Source: an uncultured Pelagibacteraceae bacterium
GTDB lineage: Bacteria > Pseudomonadota > Alphaproteobacteria > Pelagibacterales > Pelagibacteraceae
Direction of reading: 5' to 3'
Assembly (NCBI GenBank): GCA_902520695.1
Contig: CABYOT010000007.1
Location: forward strand, 1 to 64,000
DNA length: 64,000 nucleotides
The position numbers and the translations under genes were made by a program. The notes beneath the pieces are model-generated. The model made no database searches and was not told the DNA's origin. It was given only the letters and a program-made list of their open reading frames with translations. How positions within the stretch are numbered: the stretch's first letter is position 1; every line of letters begins with the position of its first letter. Positions 32,066 to 40,566 of the stretch are shown in pieces.

Positions 32066-33850
32066 TTGAATAAATATAGAACTCATACCTGCGGGGAATT
32101 AACCAAGTTAGATAAAGAAAAAGAAATTTCTTTATCTGGTTGGATTAACAAAAAAAGAGATCATGGAAATCTTTTATTTATAGACTTAAGAGATAATTTT
32201 GGAATTACTCAATGCGTTATAGATAAAAGTAATAAAATTTTTAAGAAACTTGAAAAACTTTCTTTGGAAACAGTGATTAGAATTACAGGTATGGTTATTG
32301 AGAGATCAAATGAAACAATAAATGAAAATATTTCTACTGGCGAAATAGAAGTCAAAATTAATGATATTGATATTCTTGGGGAAACTAAAGAATTACCAAT
32401 GCCAGTTTTTTCAGATCAAGAATATGCTGAGGAAATAAGACTTAAGTATAGATTTTTAGATTTAAGAAGAAAAAAAATACATCAAAATATTATCTTAAGA
32501 TCAAAAGTAATCTCATTTATTAGAAATGAGATGCAAAAACTTGGTTTTTTAGAATTTCAAACTCCTATTTTAACTTCATCTAGCCCAGAAGGAGCAAGAG
32601 ATTTTCTTGTACCTAGTAGATTAAATCCTGGAAAATTTTATGCTTTACCACAAGCTCCTCAACAATTTAAGCAACTAATAATGGTTTCTGGGTTCGACAA
32701 ATATTTTCAAATAGCGCCTTGTTTCAGAGACGAGGACGCCAGAGCAGATAGAAGTCCTGGAGAATTTTATCAATTAGATGTTGAAATGTCTTTTGTTGAA
32801 CAAGAGGATGTCTTTGGAGTAATTGAAACTTTATTTCTAAAATTATTTAAAAAATTCAGCAATAAAAAAATTCTTCATGAAAAATTTCCGAGAATTACCT
32901 ATGAAGATGCAATGCTTAAATACGGGTCAGATAAACCAGATTTAAGAAATCCTTTAGAAATTTCAGATTTAACAATTATTTTTGAAAGAGAAGATGTAAA
33001 ATTTGATATATTTAAAAAACTAGTGAAAAGTGGCTCACTAGTTAGAGCGTTAGTTACCAAAAATACAAAGGATAAACCTAGAAGTTTTTTTGATAGTATT
33101 GATAGATGGGCAAAAGAGCAAGGTTCCTCTGGTCTAGCTTATTTTACATTAGAAAAAGACGATAAAACTAATGCCAAAGGACCAATTGGAAAATTTTTTT
33201 CAGAGAATGCATTATTAGAAATCATGAAACTATCAAATGCGAACATAGGTGATACGGTATTTCTTTCTTGTGGAAAGAAAAATGATGTAGAGAAAATATT
33301 AAGTGTTGCAAGAAATAAAATAGCTGAAGATTTAAATTTAATTGATAATGAAATATTCTCATTTTGTTGGATTATTGACTATCCAATGTATGAGATTGAT
33401 GAAACTACTAAAAAAATAAAATTTAGTCATAATCCATTCTCAATGCCTCAAGGTGAAATAAATAAATTAGACTTATCTAATCCTTTAAATATTAAAGCCT
33501 ATCAATATGATATTGTTTGTAATGGAATAGAGTTATCATCTGGTGCTATTAGAAACCATATTCCTGAACTAATGTATAAATTATTTGAAATTGCCGGTTA
33601 TTCAAAAAATGATGTTAATAGTAAATTTAGTGGAATGATAAATGCTTTGAGTTATGGGGCTCCACCTCATGGAGGCATAGCCCCAGGAATTGATAGAATC
33701 GTTATGCTTTTAGCAAATGAAAAAAATATTAGAGAGATTACTATGTTTCCAATGAATCAAAATGCACAAGATTTAATGATGAATGCGCCATCTGAAATTT
33801 CTAAGGATCAATTAAAAGAGCTGAACTTATCCTTAAAAAAGAATAGTTAA
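32066..33850 (+). CDS. aspS: aspartyl-tRNA synthetase
   Basis: RTHTCGEL, SGWINKKRDHGNLLFIDLRDNFG, CFRDEDARADRSPGEFYQLD, GAPPHGGIAPGIDRIVML. TTG start. Confidence 0.97.
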   Translation: MNKYRTHTCGELTKLDKEKEISLSGWINKKRDHGNLLFIDLRDNFGITQCVIDKSNKIFKKLEKLSLETVIRITGMVIERSNETINENISTGEIEVKINDIDILGETKELPMPVFSDQEYAEEIRLKYRFLDLRRKKIHQNIILRSKVISFIRNEMQKLGFLEFQTPILTSSSPEGARDFLVPSRLNPGKFYALPQAPQQFKQLIMVSGFDKYFQIAPCFRDEDARADRSPGEFYQLDVEMSFVEQEDVFGVIETLFLKLFKKFSNKKILHEKFPRITYEDAMLKYGSDKPDLRNPLEISDLTIIFEREDVKFDIFKKLVKSGSLVRALVTKNTKDKPRSFFDSIDRWAKEQGSSGLAYFTLEKDDKTNAKGPIGKFFSENALLEIMKLSNANIGDTVFLSCGKKNDVEKILSVARNKIAEDLNLIDNEIFSFCWIIDYPMYEIDETTKKIKFSHNPFSMPQGEINKLDLSNPLNIKAYQYDIVCNGIELSSGAIRNHIPELMYKLFEIAGYSKNDVNSKFSGMINALSYGAPPHGGIAPGIDRIVMLLANEKNIREITMFPMNQNAQDLMMNAPSEISKDQLKELNLSLKKNS

Positions 33851-34675
33851 TTATTTTTTCCCTTTAAGATTAATTTTTATATCTGACAGATCTACTAACT
33901 TTTTTTTATAATTACTTCTTACAAATCCTTTGCTTGTAATATCTTTTACTAATTTTAAGAATTGAGTTTTATCTTCACTGTTTTCATCCGCGCCAGTTTC
34001 ATCTAATATATCAGATCCCCCAATAGAAGGTGTATGAGCTAGATCTTCTCTATTTAGATATGATATTGCTAATTCTCTAAATATATAATCTAATATTGAC
34101 GTTGCACTTAAAATTCTGTCATTTCCAAATACCTTCCCTGAAGGTTCAAATTTAGTATCTACAAAAGCATTAACAAATTCGTCTAAAGGAACTCCATACT
34201 GTAAACCAAGTGAAACAGCTATAGCAAAGTTATTCATTGTAGCTTTTACTAGCTCACCTTCTTTACTTGTATCAATAAATATTTCACCTATCTTGCCGTC
34301 TTCGTACTCGCCTGTATGTAGGTATACTTTATGATCTCCAATCGACGCTTTTTGGATATACCCTTTCCTTCTATCAGGCATACTAAATCTTCTACCATTG
34401 TTTTCTTTAATATTTTTAGTTAATATTTCTTTGTTAATTTGAAGACTATTTGTTTGTTCAGGTTGAGGAAGATCTTTTTTAACAACATTTATATTGTTTT
34501 TTTCAATTTTTTCTAAATTTTTAGTTTTTCTGCTATCAAGTTTTACATCTAATATTTCAAATTTTCCATCATCTCTTTTCTCTATTTTTTGTATACTTTT
34601 TTCATCAATATCATCGAGATAATGACTTACTTTGAAACTACAAGTATAGTATGTCTCTACTAAATATTTTGCCAT
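33851..34675 (-). CDS. standalone TSCPD / NrdJ C-terminal-like protein
   Basis: [81 protein letters not shown] resembles the C-terminal portion of class II (B12) RNR; no catalytic barrel present. Confidence 0.78.
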   Translation of the reverse strand: MAKYLVETYYTCSFKVSHYLDDIDEKSIQKIEKRDDGKFEILDVKLDSRKTKNLEKIEKNNINVVKKDLPQPEQTNSLQINKEILTKNIKENNGRRFSMPDRRKGYIQKASIGDHKVYLHTGEYEDGKIGEIFIDTSKEGELVKATMNNFAIAVSLGLQYGVPLDEFVNAFVDTKFEPSGKVFGNDRILSATSILDYIFRELAISYLNREDLAHTPSIGGSDILDETGADENSEDKTQFLKLVKDITSKGFVRSNYKKKLVDLSDIKINLKGKK

Positions 34676-34791
34676 TTAAATTCCTTATTTATTTATAAAA
34701 TTGAATCTTAAAGATATAATGTATATAGAAATTTAAAATTTTAGTCTAATTTAATTTTTACAATTTTAAATTGAAAAAAAAATAAACTTTT

Positions 34792-35151
34792 ATGTTGACA
34801 GTATTTAAACAAATTTTTACTTGGTGGAATCATCAGACGTTTGGAACAAGATTACAAATATTTTTTTTAGGAAAATTAGTTGGTGAAGATAAAAATGGAA
34901 ATAAATATTATGAAAGTAGATCAGGAAGAAGATGGGTAATTTATAATGGTGAAGTTGAAGCATCCAAAATACCTAATGAATGGTACTCGTGGATGCATTA
35001 TATTAATAATAAAATAGAAAATGATCATAATTTAAAAAAATATGATTGGCAGAAAGAACATTTGCCTAATCAAACAGGATCAGAAAATTCATATCATCCA
35101 AAAAAGTATAATAATGCTAATAAAAAAAAATACAAAAGCTGGAAAAGTTAA
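34792..35151 (+). CDS. NDUFA12-like NADH:ubiquinone oxidoreductase accessory subunit
   Basis: FTWWNHQTFGTRLQIFFLGKLVGEDKNGNKYYESRSGRRWVIYNGEVEASKIPNEWYSWMHY. Confidence 0.92.
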   Translation: MLTVFKQIFTWWNHQTFGTRLQIFFLGKLVGEDKNGNKYYESRSGRRWVIYNGEVEASKIPNEWYSWMHYINNKIENDHNLKKYDWQKEHLPNQTGSENSYHPKKYNNANKKKYKSWKS

Positions 35152-35518
35152 TTTTTTTTTTATAATAATTTTTTTTATTCTTTTAACTAATAATATTATA
35201 GCTGACACACAGATAAAAAGTGAGACAACTGTTGAACTAAGTATTCTAGATAAGGTAAGTTCAAAAAATACAAACATTAAAATCCAAGTTGGAGAAGAAT
35301 TTTCTTTTCAAAATCTTAATATTAAAGTTTTGAAATGCTATAATTCAGAATTCGACGACGACCCAGAAGTTACAGCTTATATGCAAGTAAAGGATACTAC
35401 AATGAATAATAATGACAGAGTATTTATTTTTAATGATTGGACATTTGCTTCAAGCCCGTCAATTAGACCATTCGATCATCCAGTTTATGATGTTTGGTTA
35501 AAAAAATGTTACAGTTAA
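35114..35518 (+). CDS. DUF2155 domain-containing exported protein
   Basis: Signal segment FFFIIIFFILLTNNIIADTQ; LNIKVLKCYNSEFDDDPEVTAYMQV...FNDWTFASSPSIRPFDHPVYDVWLKKC. Start probably 35114 (track 35042). Follows NDUFA12 as in many alphaproteobacteria. Confidence 0.8.
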   Translation: MLIKKNTKAGKVNFFFIIIFFILLTNNIIADTQIKSETTVELSILDKVSSKNTNIKIQVGEEFSFQNLNIKVLKCYNSEFDDDPEVTAYMQVKDTTMNNNDRVFIFNDWTFASSPSIRPFDHPVYDVWLKKCYS

Positions 35519-36855
35519 ATAACTTTTTCTTTATCTAACCAGCTTACATTAAAGTTAGAAGTAATAAATTTTTTGTTAGTTAGTAAAACTTTATGTAATT
35601 TTATTGTAGTTGTTATCCCGTCGATAACAAACTCATCAAGAGATCTTAACATTCTTTGAATTGCCTCTTCTCTGTTTCTACCGTGTGTAATCACTTTACA
35701 AACCATACTATCGTAATATGGTGTAATTTTATATCCTTGGTAGATAGATCCATCAACTCTTGTTCTAAAGCCAGATGGTTGGTGACACATACCTATTTTG
35801 CCTGGAGAAGGTTGAAAATTATTGCTCGGATCCTCGGCATTAATTCTACACTCGATCGCATGACCTCTTGGGTTTATATCGTTTTGCTCTAATGCTGTAT
35901 TACCCGAAAAAGCAATCCATATTTGCTCTTTTATAATGTCAATTCCTGTAACCATCTCTGTTACTGGATGCTCAACTTGCACTCTTGTATTCATCTCCAA
36001 AAAGTAAAATTTTCCATCCTCGTATATAAATTCAACTGTCCCGGCACCTTCATACCCAATTTTACTCACCATATTTACTGTTTTATCGAATAGATCTTTT
36101 CTAATAGTGTCATTTAAAACTGGACTAGGAGTTTCCTCAATTAGTTTTTGATGTCTTCGCTGCACAGAACAATCTCTCTCATGCAAATGTACTGTTCTAT
36201 TTTTACCGGATAGCACCTGAACCTCTATGTGTCTCGGATTTTGAAAAAATTTTTCAATGTAAACCTCATCATTTCCAAAAAATTTTTTAGCCTCTTGTTT
36301 TGCTGTTAAAAAAAGATTTTCAAATTCTTCTAACTTATTGACAATTTTCATTCCTTTTCCACCACCTCCACCAGAGGCCTTTATTAAAACTGGAAAACCT
36401 ATCTTTTCACAAATTTTTTTTGCTTCATTAATATCTTTAACACCACCTTCTGAGCCTTCAATTACTGGAAGTCCATATTCCTTTGCAACTTTTTTGGCTT
36501 CAATTTTATCTCCCATCATTTTTATTAAATTAGATGAAGGGCCTATAAATTTTATATCATTTTCCTCTAATATTTTTGCAAACTCAAAATTTTCTGATAA
36601 AAAACCATAACCGGGATGGACAGCTTCAGCACCTGTAAGTTCAATTGCTGACATAATTGCAGGAATATTTAAATAACTAAATGTTGGCTGATGAGGACCT
36701 ACGCAAATGCTTTCATCAGCTAGTCTAACATGCATACTTTCTCTATCCACATCTGAATGAATGGCCACTGTTGCAATACCCCATTCTTTACAAGCTCTAA
36801 TTATACGCACAGCTATTTCTCCTCTATTAGCTATAAGTATTTTTTTAAACATCAA
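35515..36855 (-). CDS. accC: acetyl-CoA carboxylase biotin carboxylase subunit
   Basis: FKKILIANRGEIAVRIIRACKE, GGGGKGMKIV, ERDCSVQRRHQKLIEE, FLEMNTRVQVEHPVTE. Confidence 0.97.
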   Translation of the reverse strand: MMFKKILIANRGEIAVRIIRACKEWGIATVAIHSDVDRESMHVRLADESICVGPHQPTFSYLNIPAIMSAIELTGAEAVHPGYGFLSENFEFAKILEENDIKFIGPSSNLIKMMGDKIEAKKVAKEYGLPVIEGSEGGVKDINEAKKICEKIGFPVLIKASGGGGGKGMKIVNKLEEFENLFLTAKQEAKKFFGNDEVYIEKFFQNPRHIEVQVLSGKNRTVHLHERDCSVQRRHQKLIEETPSPVLNDTIRKDLFDKTVNMVSKIGYEGAGTVEFIYEDGKFYFLEMNTRVQVEHPVTEMVTGIDIIKEQIWIAFSGNTALEQNDINPRGHAIECRINAEDPSNNFQPSPGKIGMCHQPSGFRTRVDGSIYQGYKITPYYDSMVCKVITHGRNREEAIQRMLRSLDEFVIDGITTTIKLHKVLLTNKKFITSNFNVSWLDKEKVI

Positions 36856-36856
36856 T

Positions 36857-37279
36857 TTAATCTATAGTTGCAATAGTCTGACCAAACTCAACAGGTTGAC
36901 CATCTTCAACACTAATCTCTTTAACGATTCCATCTATTGGACTAGGTACATGATTCATAGTTTTCATTGCCTCAACAATCATAACTGTATCGCCTTTTTT
37001 AATTTTTTGACCTATCTCAATAAATTTTTTACCACCTGGCTCTGGAGCGAGGTAAGCAGTGCCAATTATCGGTGAAGTAATTTTCTTAGAATTATCAATT
37101 GAAACTTCCTCATTTATAATCTTTTTTTTATTGGTGGGTGCTAAAACTTCTAAATTTTTTGATACTCTAGATTTTGAAACTTTTACTTTAACATCTTTTT
37201 CAGTGTACTCAATTTCTGTAAGATTAAATTCCTCTAAATAATCATTTAACTCTTTAATAATGTTTTTATTAATCTTCAT
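36857..37279 (-). CDS. accB: biotin carboxyl carrier protein
   Basis: VMIVEAMKTMNHVPSPIDG biotinylation motif; upstream of accC. Confidence 0.96.
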   Translation of the reverse strand: MKINKNIIKELNDYLEEFNLTEIEYTEKDVKVKVSKSRVSKNLEVLAPTNKKKIINEEVSIDNSKKITSPIIGTAYLAPEPGGKKFIEIGQKIKKGDTVMIVEAMKTMNHVPSPIDGIVKEISVEDGQPVEFGQTIATID

Positions 37280-37712
37280 TTTTTAAGATTTCATGCATAG
37301 AATTTATGGCTAAAATATAGCCATTTATACCCAATCCACATATTATACCAGTAACAACTGCGCTTATTAGAGACTTATGTCTAAAATCCTCTCTTTTATA
37401 AATATTAGATATATGAAGTTCTATTATAGGTTTTTTGAAAATACTTAAAGCATCTCTTATAGCAACTGATGTGTGACTATATCCTGCAGCATTTATTATG
37501 ATTCCATCATGTGTTTTACGAGCATCTTGAATAATATTTACTATATCACCTTCAATATTTGATTGTTTGATTTCTAAATCAATTTTTAAATCTTTTGCCC
37601 TATTTAAACAAATTTCTTTAAGAAATTTATAATCCTTACTTCCATATTGAGTTTGTTCTCTTTCACCTAATAGATTAAGATTAGGACCATTAATAATTAT
37701 TAATTTACTCAT
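37269..37712 (-). CDS. aroQ: type II 3-dehydroquinate dehydratase
   Basis: IINGPNLNLLGEREQTQYG, INAAGYSHTSVAIRDAL, ELHISNIYKREDFRH. Confidence 0.96.
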   Translation of the reverse strand: MSKLIIINGPNLNLLGEREQTQYGSKDYKFLKEICLNRAKDLKIDLEIKQSNIEGDIVNIIQDARKTHDGIIINAAGYSHTSVAIRDALSIFKKPIIELHISNIYKREDFRHKSLISAVVTGIICGLGINGYILAINSMHEILKNED

Positions 37713-37728
37713 TAAAACTTTATATTAT

Positions 37729-37947
37729 ATGAATAAAAAAAATAAAATAAAAATAGTAGTCAATGGCAGGCTTTTGACTGTAAATATAAAATTTTCTTTA
37801 AAAAATCTTATCGAAAAGTTAAAAACACCGATTAATAAAGTAGCAATAGAATTGAATGAAGAAATAGTTGATAAAAAAAAAATAAATAAAATTTATTTAA
37901 AAAATAAAGATAAAATAGAAATAGTACATTTTATAGGTGGTGGTTAG
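37729..37947 (+). CDS. thiS: sulfur carrier protein ThiS
   Basis: 72 aa, C-terminal HFIGGG, directly followed by thiG. Confidence 0.88.
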   Translation: MNKKNKIKIVVNGRLLTVNIKFSLKNLIEKLKTPINKVAIELNEEIVDKKKINKIYLKNKDKIEIVHFIGGG

Positions 37948-38720
37948 TGAATTCTGATATTTTAAAAATAGCAAATAAGAAATTTAAATCTAGACTAATT
38001 GTTGGTACTGGTAAATACAAAAATATGAAAGAGTGTGCAGAAGCAATTAAAATCTCAGGTGCTGAAATTGTTACAGTGGCAGTTCGACGAGTTAACATAT
38101 CGGATAGATCTAAACCTTTGCTGATGGATTATGTAGATCCAAAAAAAATTATGTATTTACCTAATACTGCTGGGTGCTTTACTTCCAGAGATGCTCTAAG
38201 AACATTAAGACTCGCTAGAGAAATTGGAGGTTGGAAAATAGTTAAATTAGAAGTATTAGGAGATAAAAAAAATTTATTCCCAGATATGATTGAAACTCTT
38301 AAATCTACAGAAGTTTTAACAAAAGAGGGATTTAAGGTAATGGTTTATTGTAATGACGATCCACTTATGTGTAAAAGATTAGAAAATTCTGGAGCCTCAG
38401 CTATCATGCCACTAGCAGCCCCGATTGGATCAGGCTTAGGAATTCAAAATAAAACAAATATAAAAATTTTAAGACATCAAACAAAAGTTCCTTTGATAAT
38501 TGATGCTGGAATTGGAAAGGCCTCAGATGCTGTTGAAGCTATGGAAATGGGATGTGATGCAGTATTAATTAATACAGCAATAGCAAAAGCCAGGAATCCT
38601 TTTCAAATGGCTGAGTCTATGAAATATGCAGTAATATCTGGAAGAAAATCTTTTCTATCAGGAAGCATAACACCTACTCTTCAAGGATCGCCCTCATCCC
38701 CAAAAAAAGGACTAATTTAA
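37947..38720 (+). CDS. thiG: thiazole synthase
   Basis: SRLIVGTGKYKNMKECAEAIKISGAEIVTVAVRRVN, LPNTAGC, DAGIGKASDAVEAMEMGCDAVLINTAIA. GTG start overlapping the thiS TAG by 1 nt. Confidence 0.96.
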   Translation: MNSDILKIANKKFKSRLIVGTGKYKNMKECAEAIKISGAEIVTVAVRRVNISDRSKPLLMDYVDPKKIMYLPNTAGCFTSRDALRTLRLAREIGGWKIVKLEVLGDKKNLFPDMIETLKSTEVLTKEGFKVMVYCNDDPLMCKRLENSGASAIMPLAAPIGSGLGIQNKTNIKILRHQTKVPLIIDAGIGKASDAVEAMEMGCDAVLINTAIAKARNPFQMAESMKYAVISGRKSFLSGSITPTLQGSPSSPKKGLI

Positions 38721-40484
38721 TTTCTTTTTATTAAAATTTTTTCTCTTTTTAAATTTTTTTCTTTTAAAATTTGATTTTTTTTCTTTTTTTAATTCTTTAT
38801 CTTTATCAATCTTTTCTTCCACAATTTGCTGCAAAGTTTCAATTTTTTCAATTTTCTCCAAAACTTTAGATAGTTTTGATTTAAATTCTATTTTGTAATC
38901 TTGCAGACCAAGTCCTTCGCCAGCAATCAGGTCAATCTTAATTTTATTCTTCTTTTTAAAATAATTTAAATCTTCAGAAAAATAATTTTTTATAAAATTA
39001 AGTATTTTTTCATTAACATTGACTTCTACTACTTTAGCATTTGTTTCAAATGTTTTAATTTCAATTAATTTTATTACCTTTAAGGCTAAAGTTTCGTTAG
39101 TTAGTTTAATTGACCATTTAATATTACTTTCTCTTAATCTTTGTCTAGACATCTCAAGTAATCCAAAATTACTTATTCTTCCTATTTGAATTCTTGCTCG
39201 GTCATTTCTGCATCTCTCCTTTAATCTTCTTTCAACTTGTTTACGATTATTAAAGCTAAGCATGTCTATAAAGTCTATTATTATTAGGCCTGATAAATCT
39301 CTGATTTTAATTTGCCTAGCTATCTCCTCAGCTGCTTCAAGATTAGTATCTAGTGCTGTACTTTCAACGTTCTTTTGTTTGATTGATTTACCTGAATTAA
39401 TGTCTATTGATACTAGTGCTTCTGTTGGGTTTATTACAAGGTAACCCCCCGAACTAAGCTTCACCTCCGATTTAAATATTTCAAAAAGTTTTTTTTCGAT
39501 ATTTTCTTTAAAAAATAGTGGTATTTTTTCTCTAAATTTTTTTACTTTTTTCAATTGTTTGGGCATCATTAGTTTCATGTAGTTTTTTGCTTTTTGATAT
39601 CCACTAGCGCCTTCTACTATAATATTTTGAGTTTCATCATCATACATGTCTCTTATACTTCTTTTTATAATATCACTTTCTTGATGAATTAAAGATGGAG
39701 CAATAGAGTTTAATGCATTATCTTTTATTGAGTTCCAAACTGTAATTAAATTTTTAAGATCACCATCTATTTCGTTTTTTGTTTTGTTTGAACCAGCCGT
39801 TCTAACTATAATCCCCATCTCTTTTGGAATTTCTATTTCATTTAAAATTTTTCTTATTTTTTTTCTATCACCTGGGTTGAATATTTTTCTTGAAATGCCA
39901 CCTCCTTTTGCCGTATTAGGCATTAGCACTATATATTTTCCCGCAATACTTATAAATGTGCTAAGTGCTGCTCCTTTAAAACCCCTTTCATCTTTAAGTA
40001 CCTGAACCAATATGACTTGGTTTGGTTTAATTACTTCTTGAATTTTATATCTTTTAGATGGAAATTTTTTTTCATTTTTTATCTTTTCTTTAATTTCGTC
40101 TTCTAATTTTTCAACTGGGTCACTTAATTTTATTTCTTCGTTACCTTCTAATATTTGATTTTCATTTTTTTCGCTTTCTTTTGATAATTCTTCTCTAACT
40201 TTTTCTTCTTCTTCTTTTATTTTATCTAAATCTGTTTGTGGAAGCTGATAGTAGTCAGATTGAATATCATTGAATGATAAAAAACCATGCCTCTCTCTTC
40301 CGAAATCAACAAAAGCAGCTTGCAAAGAGGGTTCTATTCTGCTTACTTTCCCTAAGTAAATGTTATTTTTTATTAATGTGTTGTTTATACTCTCATATTC
40401 ATAGTCTTCGATATGATCATCATTTTTGAGAACAACTCTTGTTTCATTTGGATGCGATGCATCGATATATAAATTTTTTGACAT
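38712..40484 (-). CDS. rng: ribonuclease E/G
   Basis: GKVSRIEPSLQAAFVDFGRERHGFLSF S1 domain, PTEALVSIDINSGK, GLIIIDFIDM; Lys-rich C-terminus. Confidence 0.92.
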   Translation of the reverse strand: MSKNLYIDASHPNETRVVLKNDDHIEDYEYESINNTLIKNNIYLGKVSRIEPSLQAAFVDFGRERHGFLSFNDIQSDYYQLPQTDLDKIKEEEEKVREELSKESEKNENQILEGNEEIKLSDPVEKLEDEIKEKIKNEKKFPSKRYKIQEVIKPNQVILVQVLKDERGFKGAALSTFISIAGKYIVLMPNTAKGGGISRKIFNPGDRKKIRKILNEIEIPKEMGIIVRTAGSNKTKNEIDGDLKNLITVWNSIKDNALNSIAPSLIHQESDIIKRSIRDMYDDETQNIIVEGASGYQKAKNYMKLMMPKQLKKVKKFREKIPLFFKENIEKKLFEIFKSEVKLSSGGYLVINPTEALVSIDINSGKSIKQKNVESTALDTNLEAAEEIARQIKIRDLSGLIIIDFIDMLSFNNRKQVERRLKERCRNDRARIQIGRISNFGLLEMSRQRLRESNIKWSIKLTNETLALKVIKLIEIKTFETNAKVVEVNVNEKILNFIKNYFSEDLNYFKKKNKIKIDLIAGEGLGLQDYKIEFKSKLSKVLEKIEKIETLQQIVEEKIDKDKELKKEKKSNFKRKKFKKRKNFNKKKLN

Positions 40485-40566
40485 AAATTTTGATTATTTT
40501 TCATTTGTTTATTTTTAAAATACGGTGCCTTAACTTTAACAAATTCAATCAATAATTTAAACTAAA

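Noticed and set aside
34676-34791. 115-nt divergent intergenic gap as a potential ncRNA
   Set aside because: Mostly A/T-rich with no convincing stem; more simply a bidirectional promoter region.
36338-37241. Plus-strand ORFs antisense to accC/accB (and similar ones over lptD, aspS, glnA, rng, purF)
   Set aside because: All are shadows of conserved genes with low-complexity translations and no motifs.
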